Source: Candidatus Gallimonas caecicola
Lineage (GTDB): Bacteria; Bacillota; Clostridia; Christensenellales; Borkfalkiaceae
Assembly (NCBI GenBank): GCA_904394195.1
Contig: CAJFNH010000003.1
Location: forward strand, 1 to 26,228
DNA length: 26,228 nucleotides
Reading direction: 5' to 3'
The first letter of the stretch is position 1. Every line of letters starts with the position of its first letter. The notes below the pieces were generated by a model. It was not told the origin of the DNA. It was given only the letters and a program-made list of their open reading frames with translations, and did no database searches. Positions 14,973-21,798 of the stretch are shown piece by piece. A program made the position numbers and the translations under genes.

Positions 14973-17399
14973 ATGGATAAGAAATATTCGATCACGGGCA
15001 TGACGTGCGCGGCGTGCTCGTCGGGCATCGAGCGCACCGTCAAAAAATTGGACGGCGTGACGAGCTGCGCCGTTTCGCTGATGGGCGAGAGCATGGACGT
15101 CACTTTTGACGAGCACGTCATGACGGACGCGGGCATTAAAAAGGCGGTCACGGCGCTCGGCTACGGCGCATACGACTACGGCAAGGTGCCGGAAAAGAGA
15201 AAGAGGCGCTTTACGCTGGGCGTGCGTTTTCTCATATCGCTCATCCTGCTCCTGCCCGAAATGTATTTTGCGATGGGGCACATGATGGGCGTCCCCGTGC
15301 CGCACGGGTGGGCAAATTACGGCGTTCAGATCGCGCTGACGCTCGCTATCCTCGCCGTCAACTACCAATTTTTTGTCAGCGGCGTGCGCGCCGCGGTAAA
15401 GCTCGTGCCCAATATGGATACGCTCGTCACGCTGGGCGCCGCGGTCTCCTTTGTGTATTCCCTCGTCATGGCCATCCTGACGCCGGAGGAGCCCACCCTC
15501 TTTTTTGAATCGGCGGCGATGATCGTCACGCTCGTCACGCTGGGCAAATGGCTGGAGGACAAGAGCAAGCGCCGCACGGGGCGGGAGATCGAAAAGCTGC
15601 TCTCCCTTGCGCCCGATACCGTCACGGTGGAGCGGGAGGGGCGTGAGCTTACGATCGCCCTCTCTGAGGTCGCGCAGGGGGACATCGTCGTCGTCCGGCA
15701 GGGGGAATCGGTCGCGGTGGACGGCATCGTTCTGGAAGGGCACGCCTTTGCCGACCAGTCGGCGGTGACGGGCGAGAGCCTGCCCGTCGAGCTGACGGCG
15801 GGCAGCCGCGCCGTGAGCGCCTCCCTTGTGACGAGCGGGTATCTCAAGATCGGGGCGGAGAAGGTGGGCGAGCAGACCATGCTCTCCTCCATCATCCGCA
15901 TGGTGCGCGAGGCGGGCGCCAGCAAGGCGCCCATCCAGAAGCTCGCCGACAAGATCTCCGCCGTGTTCGTGCCCGTCGTGCTGGGCATCGCCCTCGTCAC
16001 CTTCCTCGCGTGGCTGTTTACAACGTGGGATGTGGCGGCGGCGTTCAACTTCGGCGTGAGCGTCATCGTCATCTCCTGCCCCTGTGCGCTCGGACTGGCG
16101 ACGCCCGTTGCCGTCATGGCGGCAACGGGAAGGGGCGCGTCGCTCGGCGTGCTCGTGAAAAATGCCGATGCGCTGCAGCGCGCGGCGGACGTGGGTACGG
16201 TGCTGCTCGACAAGACGGCGACCATCACCGAAGGCAAGCCCTCCGTCGTGTTCTTCGAGGAATACGGAGAAGAGCGGGCAAAGGACATTGCCTACGCGCT
16301 GGAACAAAAGCTCAACCATCCGCTCGCGCAGTGCATCGTTGCCTATTGCAGCGCTGGAGCGCAGGCGCAGGACGTGGAATATGTTGTCGGCCAGGGCGCG
16401 CGCGGCGTGGTGGACGGCCGGGAATATTATCTGGGGAACGACAGGATGATGGAGGCGCGCGGCGTGGATATTTCGGCGCACCGCGAGACGTTCGGGCGGC
16501 TTTCGGCGCAGGGCATGACCGTACTCTTCTTGTCGGACGCAGAAAAGGTGATAGCCATGTTCGGGCTTGCCGATACGATCAAGGCGGGCAGCGCCGCGGC
16601 GGTGGCGGACATGCACGCGATGGGGCTGGAGACGTACATGCTCACGGGCGACAACGCCGCCTGCGCGCGCTCTATCGCCGAGCGCGCGGGCATTCCCGCG
16701 GACATGGTATATGCCGAAGTGCTCCCGCAGGATAAGCTGCGCTACTGTGTGGAGCGCAAGCAGCACAATGCGCAGCCGGGCAGACATGCGAAAAAGGGGG
16801 TCGCTATGATCGGCGACGGCATCAACGATTCGCCCGCGCTCAAGGAAGCGGACGTCGGCATCGCGATGGGCAACGGCACGGACGTTGCCATCGAGAGCGC
16901 GGACATCGTGCTGATGGGGGGCGACCTTGCCGCGGCGCCCCGCGCCTTTGCGCTGGCAAGGCGGACGATGCGCATCATCCGGCAAAATCTCTTCTGGGCG
17001 TTCTTTTATAACTGCATCTGTATCCCGCTTGCGGCAGGCTGCTTCGCCGTGCTGGGCGTCACGCTCAACCCCATGATCGCTGCGGCGGCGATGAGCTGTT
17101 CGTCGCTGTTCGTGGTGGGCAATGCGCTGCGGCTGACGGTGTTCATGCGCGGCGGGAAGAAGAAAAAAACCGAACAAGGAGGAACGGATATGAAACGGGA
17201 ACTTAAGATCGAGGGCATGATGTGCCAGCACTGCGTCCGGCATGTCACGGATGCCCTGCAGGCGGTGGAGGGCGTCGAAAAGGCGGATGTCGACCTGAAA
17301 AAGAAGCGCGCCGTCGTCACGCTTTCCGCGCCCGTCGGCGACGACGTGCTCGCCGCCGCCGTCACACAGGCCGGGTATGAAGTCAAGGAGATCGGATAA
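14973..17399 (+). CDS. copA: Copper-exporting P1B-type ATPase with N- and C-terminal HMA domains
   Basis: 808 residues as read. The enzyme pumps Cu(I) out across the membrane using ATP. An N-terminal HMA domain has GMTCAAC (Cys12, Cys15). The membrane Cys-Pro-Cys is at 369-371, AVTGES is the actuator motif, TGDN is at 558-561 and GDGIND at 614-619. About eight membrane helices are expected. The phosphorylation motif reads DKTAT (Asp413 to Thr417), where DKTGT is nearly invariant in the superfamily. From about residue 740 the frame continues through a lysine-rich linker, coded by an A7 run (17163-17169), into a second HMA domain (MMCQHC) that looks like a CopZ chaperone with its own start. One A fewer would end copA at TGA 17191-17193. 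The whole gene is under CsoR control. Confidence 0.92.
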   Translation: MDKKYSITGMTCAACSSGIERTVKKLDGVTSCAVSLMGESMDVTFDEHVMTDAGIKKAVTALGYGAYDYGKVPEKRKRRFTLGVRFLISLILLLPEMYFAMGHMMGVPVPHGWANYGVQIALTLAILAVNYQFFVSGVRAAVKLVPNMDTLVTLGAAVSFVYSLVMAILTPEEPTLFFESAAMIVTLVTLGKWLEDKSKRRTGREIEKLLSLAPDTVTVEREGRELTIALSEVAQGDIVVVRQGESVAVDGIVLEGHAFADQSAVTGESLPVELTAGSRAVSASLVTSGYLKIGAEKVGEQTMLSSIIRMVREAGASKAPIQKLADKISAVFVPVVLGIALVTFLAWLFTTWDVAAAFNFGVSVIVISCPCALGLATPVAVMAATGRGASLGVLVKNADALQRAADVGTVLLDKTATITEGKPSVVFFEEYGEERAKDIAYALEQKLNHPLAQCIVAYCSAGAQAQDVEYVVGQGARGVVDGREYYLGNDRMMEARGVDISAHRETFGRLSAQGMTVLFLSDAEKVIAMFGLADTIKAGSAAAVADMHAMGLETYMLTGDNAACARSIAERAGIPADMVYAEVLPQDKLRYCVERKQHNAQPGRHAKKGVAMIGDGINDSPALKEADVGIAMGNGTDVAIESADIVLMGGDLAAAPRAFALARRTMRIIRQNLFWAFFYNCICIPLAAGCFAVLGVTLNPMIAAAAMSCSSLFVVGNALRLTVFMRGGKKKKTEQGGTDMKRELKIEGMMCQHCVRHVTDALQAVEGVEKADVDLKKKRAVVTLSAPVGDDVLAAAVTQAGYEVKEIG
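17190..17399 (+). CDS. copZ: CopZ-like copper chaperone read from an internal start within copA
   Basis: In the same frame as copA, ATG 17190 is preceded by AAGGAGG (17176-17182) with a 7-nt spacer, an ideal ribosome binding site. It would give a 69-residue HMA protein (MKRELKIEGMMCQHCVRHV ... GYEVKEIG) of the normal size and shape of CopZ, with Cys12 and Cys15 as the Cu(I) ligands. CopZ passes Cu(I) to CopA and CsoR. Whether it is made only as the CopA tail, only separately, or both ways cannot be told from sequence. The quality of the ribosome binding site argues that separate synthesis occurs. Confidence 0.65.
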   Translation: MKRELKIEGMMCQHCVRHVTDALQAVEGVEKADVDLKKKRAVVTLSAPVGDDVLAAAVTQAGYEVKEIG

Positions 17400-17416
17400 C
17401 GGGCGATGACGGAACA

Positions 17417-17462
17417 AAAGGGGTGCGCCGCAGTTTTGAGCTGCGGCGCACCCCTTTCTTTT
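17417..17462 (+). terminator. Intrinsic terminator after the copper operon
   Basis: A perfect 17-bp stem (17417-17433 with 17441-17457) has a TTTTGAG loop and is followed by CTTTT. Confidence 0.88.
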
Positions 17463-17498
17463 CTGCAAATCCGCGGCGGCAAATTTTACCGTTTCGTC

Positions 17499-17527
17499 TT
17501 GCTTTTTTTGCATGGATATGCTATACT
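17499..17527 (+). promoter_or_regulatory. Promoter of the pyrH-rseP operon
   Basis: TTGCTT (17499-17504) and TATACT (17522-17527) are separated by 17 nt. The predicted start is near 17534. A 14-bp palindrome (CTGCCGTACGGCAG, 17542-17555) sits in the leader just before the ribosome binding site. Confidence 0.65.
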
Positions 17528-17567
17528 GTTAAAAACGGCGGCTGCCGTACGGCAGAAGGAGAGGGAA

Positions 17568-18278
17568 ATGACGCCCAAATATCATCGCATTCTTTTGAAA
17601 CTTTCAGGCGAAGCGCTTGCGGGCGAACAGCGGTTCGGCCTCAACGAGAACGTCGTTGCAAGGGTCGTCGATCAGCTCGTCAAGGTACACGAGATGGGCG
17701 TGCAGATCGGGCTCGTGATCGGGGGCGGCAATTTCTGGCGGGGCCGCCAGGGAACGAACATGGATCGCACGACCGCCGATCACATGGGCATGCTCGCCAC
17801 CGTCATGAACTCGCTTGCCATGATGGACGCCATCGAGCAGCGCGGCATTCCCACGCGGGTGCAGACGGCGCTCATCATGACCTCCGTCGCCGAGCCCTAT
17901 ATCCTGCGCAAGACGCTGCACCACTTCGAAAAGGGGCGCATCGTCATCATGGCGTGCGGCACGGGCAATCCCTACTGCTCGACGGATACGGCTGCGGCAC
18001 AGCGCGCCTGCGAGATCGACGCGGACGTGCTGCTCATGGCAAAGAATGTAGACGGCATTTACGACAGCGATCCCGCCGTCAACCCGAACGCCAAGAAGTA
18101 CGACCACCTCACCTTCAGCGATATCATCAACAAGGGGCTGAAGGCGATGGATACGACGGCGGCGACCATGTGCATGGAAAACCACGTTCCCGTGCTGGCG
18201 TTCGCACTCGATGAAAAGGATTCCATCGTGCGCGCGGTGTGCGGCGAAAAGCTGGGCACCCTCATTTCCAACGAATAA
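17568..18278 (+). CDS. pyrH: UMP kinase
   Basis: 236-residue hexameric kinase that makes UDP from UMP and ATP, the entry to all other pyrimidine nucleotides. It belongs to the amino-acid kinase fold: ILLKLSGEALAG (phosphate loop), VIGGGNFWRG, the DHMGMLATVMNSLA stretch that binds UMP, TGNPYCSTDTAAAQRA, and KNVDGIYDSDP. ATG 17568 follows GGAGAGGG at suitable spacing; the upstream in-frame sequence overlaps the terminator and promoter and is not coding. In many Firmicutes tsf precedes pyrH; here pyrH heads the operon with its own promoter. Frr is encoded 25 nt downstream. Identity is secure. Confidence 0.96.
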   Translation: MTPKYHRILLKLSGEALAGEQRFGLNENVVARVVDQLVKVHEMGVQIGLVIGGGNFWRGRQGTNMDRTTADHMGMLATVMNSLAMMDAIEQRGIPTRVQTALIMTSVAEPYILRKTLHHFEKGRIVIMACGTGNPYCSTDTAAAQRACEIDADVLLMAKNVDGIYDSDPAVNPNAKKYDHLTFSDIINKGLKAMDTTAATMCMENHVPVLAFALDEKDSIVRAVCGEKLGTLISNE

Positions 18279-18303
18279 AAAATAAGCCCAAGGAGCTTCA
18301 TTT

Positions 18304-18876
18304 ATGATAGACAACGAACAGGTACAGGAGATCTTCCTCATTCTTGAGGATAAGCTGGAAAAGACGGTCAGCGTGCTCAAGGAAGAGTTCGCGGCGGTGC
18401 GCGCGGGCAGGGCAAACCCGCACATCCTCGACAAGATCCAGGTCGAGGCATACGGCGGCATGAGCCCCCTCAATCAGCTGGGCAATATCTCCGCGCTGGA
18501 CGCAAGATGCCTTGTCATCAGCCCGTGGGATAAGTCCCTTCTCAAAGCCATCGAGAAGGCCATCCTGTCCGCCAACATCGGGCTGACGCCCACCAACGAC
18601 GGCAACGTCATTCGCCTTGTGTTCCCCGAACTCACCGAGGAGCGCAGAAAGGAGCTGGTAAAACAGGTCAGGCGCATGGGCGAAGAGTCCAAGGTCGCCG
18701 CACGCAACGTGCGCCGCGAGGCGATGGATTCCCTGAAGAAGATGAAGAACAACAAGGAGCTCTCCGAGGACGAGAGCAAGGCGTGCGAACAGGATGTGGA
18801 GAAGAAGATCTCCGCCTGCGTGGAGGACATCGACAAGGCGGTCGCTGCCAAGGAAAAGGAGCTGCTCACCGTCTGA
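18304..18876 (+). CDS. frr: Ribosome recycling factor
   Basis: 190-residue factor that, with EF-G, splits the post-termination ribosome. The length is a few residues above the usual 185. Family stretches are FAAVRAGRANPHILDKIQVEAYGG, PLNQLGNISALDARCLVISPWDK, IGLTPTNDGNVIRLVFPELTEERRKELVK and the basic hinge GEESKVAARNVRREA. AAGGAG lies 9 nt before ATG 18304. The stop codon overlaps the uppS start as TGATG (18874-18878), so uppS translation is probably coupled to frr. The pyrH-frr-uppS-cdsA order is conserved across Firmicutes. Confidence 0.97.
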   Translation: MIDNEQVQEIFLILEDKLEKTVSVLKEEFAAVRAGRANPHILDKIQVEAYGGMSPLNQLGNISALDARCLVISPWDKSLLKAIEKAILSANIGLTPTNDGNVIRLVFPELTEERRKELVKQVRRMGEESKVAARNVRREAMDSLKKMKNNKELSEDESKACEQDVEKKISACVEDIDKAVAAKEKELLTV

Positions 18877-19562
18877 TGGACGAACACGATCTTCCGCGCC
18901 ACGTTGCCGTCATCATGGACGGCAACGGGCGCTGGGCAAAAAAACGTCTGCTGCCGCGCGCGGCGGGGCACAGAGCGGGCATGAACCGCATGATCGGGCT
19001 TGCCGAGCACATTTTTGCGCGCGGCGTCAAAATCTGCACGCTGTTTGCGCTCTCCACCGAAAATCTGTCCCGTCCGGCGCAGGAGCTCGACGGGCTGTAT
19101 GCGCTCTTCCGCGAATATTTTCCGAAGAATGCCCGCACTCTGCGCGAGAAATCTATCGCGCTCAAGGTGATCGGCGACAGGTCCCTTCTGCCCGCCGATG
19201 TCGTTTCCCTCATCGAAGAGGGGGAGGCGCTCACCGCGGGCGGTAGGGCGGGGCTTATGCAGCTTGCCATCGGCTACGGCGGGCGGCAGGATATCCTCTC
19301 GGCGGTCAATCGGGCGGTGCGCGGCGGGAAAGAGGTGACGCAACAGGAGTTTTCCTGCCTGCTCTCCACAGGCGGCGTGCCCGACCCCGATCTTCTCATC
19401 CGCACGGGGAAGGAACTGCGCCTGTCCAATTTTTTGCTGTGGCAGACGGCATACAGCGAACTGTATTTTACGGATGTGCTCTTTCCCGATTTTACGGACA
19501 AAGAGCTGGATAAGGCGCTGGAGGCGTATGCCCGCCGGGAGCGTCGCTTCGGAAAAGTCTGA
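18876..19562 (+). CDS. uppS: Isoprenyl transferase (undecaprenyl diphosphate synthase)
   Basis: 228-residue cis-prenyltransferase that extends farnesyl diphosphate to undecaprenyl diphosphate, the carrier lipid for cell-wall synthesis. The N-terminal signature HVAVIMDGNGRWAKKR holds the catalytic Asp15. TLFALSTENLSRP, the GYGGRQDI segment and PDLLIRTGKELRLSNFLLWQTAYSELYF (diphosphate binding and chain-length region) are all present. The start ATG overlaps the frr stop by one base. At 228 residues it is slightly shorter than B. subtilis UppS (about 260) because of a short N-terminus. The chain length of the product is inferred. Confidence 0.95.
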   Translation: MDEHDLPRHVAVIMDGNGRWAKKRLLPRAAGHRAGMNRMIGLAEHIFARGVKICTLFALSTENLSRPAQELDGLYALFREYFPKNARTLREKSIALKVIGDRSLLPADVVSLIEEGEALTAGGRAGLMQLAIGYGGRQDILSAVNRAVRGGKEVTQQEFSCLLSTGGVPDPDLLIRTGKELRLSNFLLWQTAYSELYFTDVLFPDFTDKELDKALEAYARRERRFGKV

Positions 19563-19580
19563 CCGGTCGGTAGAAGAAAT

Positions 19581-20621
19581 ATGGATGATGAAAAAGTAAC
19601 GCAGAGCGCGCCGGAGGGTGCGCCTGACGGAAAAAAGAAATTGAGCAATACTACGCTGCGCCTGATCACCGGGCTTGTGTACGCGCTCGTACTGCTCGCA
19701 TTTTTTGTGCTCAAGATTTTCGTGCACAAACTGTGTTTTGACGTGCTCATCGTGGTATTTACGGTGATCGGCACCTATGAGATGATCCGCGCATTCGGCG
19801 ATAAGCTGCACAAATCGCAGAAGATCGTCGCCATGACCTTCGCCATTCTCGTTGTCGTGACCTATATTGCTGCGGATGTTGTGTTTACGGACGTACTCGG
19901 CGTGCAGATGCCCGATCCCGACGATCCGATGGCGGCGGTGGGGCGCAACTACGCGCCGCATATCACGCTCATCATGTTTATCGCGGGCATTGCCGTGTCG
20001 TTCGGGCTTTTGGTATTTGCCCACACGCGTGTCAGCCTTGAATCGGTGGGATACACGCTCGTCTGCTATCTGTATCCATCAGTGTTCCTTGTCATCATGA
20101 CGGTCTGCAATCACCTCGCCTATTATTCGGACGCGGCGATCGCGATGGTCTTTGTCATCAGTCCTGCGGCAGACTGCCTTGCATATACGTTCGGCAAATC
20201 CCTGGGCAAAAAACTTCCTGCCAAAATGGCGCCCAACGTCAGCCCCAATAAGACGCTCATCGGCGGCTTCGGCGGTCTGATTGGCGGGGCGATCGGCGGG
20301 GTCGTGGTGTTCTTTGTTTATTACGGGCTGTGCAGGTGCGTGGAATGGACGGCGTTCGCACAGTTTACCTTGGTTGCGCCCGAATTTATGTGGTCCGATC
20401 TCGCGCTGTTTGTCGGCATGGGGGTGCTCGTTTCGGCGTTCGCGCAGTTCGGCGATCTGGTGGAGAGCGCCTTCAAGCGCAAACTGGGCATCAAAGATAT
20501 GGGCAACCTGCTGCCCGGGCATGGCGGCATTCTTGACAGGATCGACTCCTCGCTTTATGCAAGCCTTATCGTGGCGCTCATCTTTGTCGCGCGCATCATG
20601 TTTGCGGGAGCGCCCGCATAA
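19581..20621 (+). CDS. cdsA: Phosphatidate cytidylyltransferase
   Basis: 346-residue integral membrane enzyme that makes CDP-diacylglycerol from phosphatidate and CTP. The CDP-diglyceride synthase signature is complete: SAFKRKLGIKDMGNLLPGHGGILDRID. About eight membrane helices are expected. It is longer than most family members (260-285). The excess is a charged N-terminal tail of about 20 residues and an extra loop of about 30 residues (around 105-130, with PDPDDPMAAVGRNY) between early helices. The ribosome binding site is weak (AGAAG before ATG 19581). It lies between uppS and an intrinsic-terminator-like stem (20637-20662). Confidence 0.93.
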   Translation: MDDEKVTQSAPEGAPDGKKKLSNTTLRLITGLVYALVLLAFFVLKIFVHKLCFDVLIVVFTVIGTYEMIRAFGDKLHKSQKIVAMTFAILVVVTYIAADVVFTDVLGVQMPDPDDPMAAVGRNYAPHITLIMFIAGIAVSFGLLVFAHTRVSLESVGYTLVCYLYPSVFLVIMTVCNHLAYYSDAAIAMVFVISPAADCLAYTFGKSLGKKLPAKMAPNVSPNKTLIGGFGGLIGGAIGGVVVFFVYYGLCRCVEWTAFAQFTLVAPEFMWSDLALFVGMGVLVSAFAQFGDLVESAFKRKLGIKDMGNLLPGHGGILDRIDSSLYASLIVALIFVARIMFAGAPA

Positions 20622-20636
20622 AATAAATCAGGGTTG

Positions 20637-20662
20637 CGCCCGCCGCAAGGCGGGCGTTTTTT
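20637..20662 (+). terminator. Intrinsic terminator inside the operon, between cdsA and dxr
   Basis: An 8-bp stem, CGCCCGCC (20637-20644) with GGCGGGCG (20649-20656), has a GCAA tetraloop and is followed by six Ts. The dxr start codon is only 11 nt after the T-run. Confidence 0.8.
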
Positions 20663-20673
20663 ACAGGGTGACT

Positions 20674-21798
20674 ATGGTCAGGATCGCGCTTATCGGATGT
20701 ACGGGGAGCATCGGCGTTCAGACGGCGGACGTCGTGCGCCGCTACCCCGACCGCTTCTGTTTTTCTTCGCTCGCTTGCGGACATGCAGGCGAGGCGTTCT
20801 CCTCCCTTCTTCACGAATTTGCCCCCCGCCGCGCGCTGTGTGCGCACGGCACGTTCACGCCGCCTGCGGGCACGCGGGCGGTCGGGCAGGCGCAGGAGCT
20901 GTTCGAGGACTGCGACGTTGCGCTCATTGCGGCGGGCGGATTTGCGGGCCTGAACTATACGCTGCTTGCCGCTGCGGCAGGCGTGCGCATCGCGCTCGCC
21001 AATAAGGAATCCCTCGTGTGCGGGGGAGAACTCGTTGCGCGGGCGCTCAAAAAGGGGGGCTCCGAACTGGTGCCCGTCGACAGCGAGCACTCCGCCATCT
21101 TCCAATGCCTCTCCTTCCGCCGCGACGCGCCCTTCGAGCGACTGGTGCTCACGGCGAGCGGGGGACCCTTTCTGCATTATACCGAGGAAGAACTGCGCCA
21201 TGTGAAGGCAGCGGACGCCTTAAAGCATCCCACCTGGAACATGGGCGCCAAGATCACGGTGGACAGCGCAACGCTGCTCAACAAGGGCTATGAGGTCATC
21301 GAGGCAAACAGGCTGTACGGCGCGCCCTTTGATAAGATCGAGGCGGTGGTACACCCCGAGAGCATCGTGCACTCCCTCGTGTATTTTGCGGACGGCGCCG
21401 CGCTCGCGCAGCTCGGCTATCCCGATATGCGCGTGCCCATCCAGCTTGCACTCGCCTATCCCGAACGCCTGCCCTGCGAAGCGCCCCTCGACCTTCCGTC
21501 GCTGGGAAAACTGACCTTCCTTCCCTTTCCCAAACAAAAATTTCCCTGTTTTTCGCTTGCCGTGGAGGCGGGCAGGGCGGGCGGAACGCTGCCCACGGTG
21601 CTCAATGCGGCGGCGGAGGAGGCGGTGCGCGCCTTTCTGGCAGACCGCATAACCTTTCCCGCCATCGCCCAAACTATCGAAGGCGCCCTGTCCGCCTTCC
21701 CGCGCGAGGAGGCGGACACGTTCGAACACCTCGCCGAAACGGACGCGCGCGCCCGCGCCTGTGCGCATACGCTCATCTATGGAATATCTGCTTCTTAA
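20674..21798 (+). CDS. dxr: 1-deoxy-D-xylulose 5-phosphate reductoisomerase
   Basis: 374-residue enzyme of the MEP isoprenoid pathway (DXP to MEP with NADPH). The NADPH-binding N-terminus reads ALIGCTGSIG, where GSTGSIG is usual. LANKES, PVDSEHSAIFQ (metal ligands Asp and Glu), TASGGPF and HPTWNMGAKITVDSATLLNKGYEVIEA are present and normal. Near the C-terminal domain the usual NAANE reads NAAAE. ATG 20674 is chosen because the protein then begins exactly at the family start and AGGGTG lies just upstream. The end overlaps rseP by 20 nt. A terminator-like stem sits between cdsA and this start, so dxr-rseP may be expressed below the upstream genes. Identity is secure. Confidence 0.95.
   Translation: MVRIALIGCTGSIGVQTADVVRRYPDRFCFSSLACGHAGEAFSSLLHEFAPRRALCAHGTFTPPAGTRAVGQAQELFEDCDVALIAAGGFAGLNYTLLAAAAGVRIALANKESLVCGGELVARALKKGGSELVPVDSEHSAIFQCLSFRRDAPFERLVLTASGGPFLHYTEEELRHVKAADALKHPTWNMGAKITVDSATLLNKGYEVIEANRLYGAPFDKIEAVVHPESIVHSLVYFADGAALAQLGYPDMRVPIQLALAYPERLPCEAPLDLPSLGKLTFLPFPKQKFPCFSLAVEAGRAGGTLPTVLNAAAEEAVRAFLADRITFPAIAQTIEGALSAFPREEADTFEHLAETDARARACAHTLIYGISAS

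Noticed and set aside
17163..17169. Classical -1 slippery heptamer (as in E. coli copA) at the A-run
   Set aside because: The codon phasing does not match X-XXY-YYZ with tandem slippage in the 0 frame, and I see no stimulatory hairpin just downstream. Simple A-run slippage or internal initiation remains possible.
14913..17513. A very long open frame antisense to copA
   Set aside because: It mirrors the third-position GC bias of copA, crosses the csoR-copA gap and the downstream terminator, and encodes a His/Arg-rich low-quality protein with no ribosome binding site or recognisable domain.
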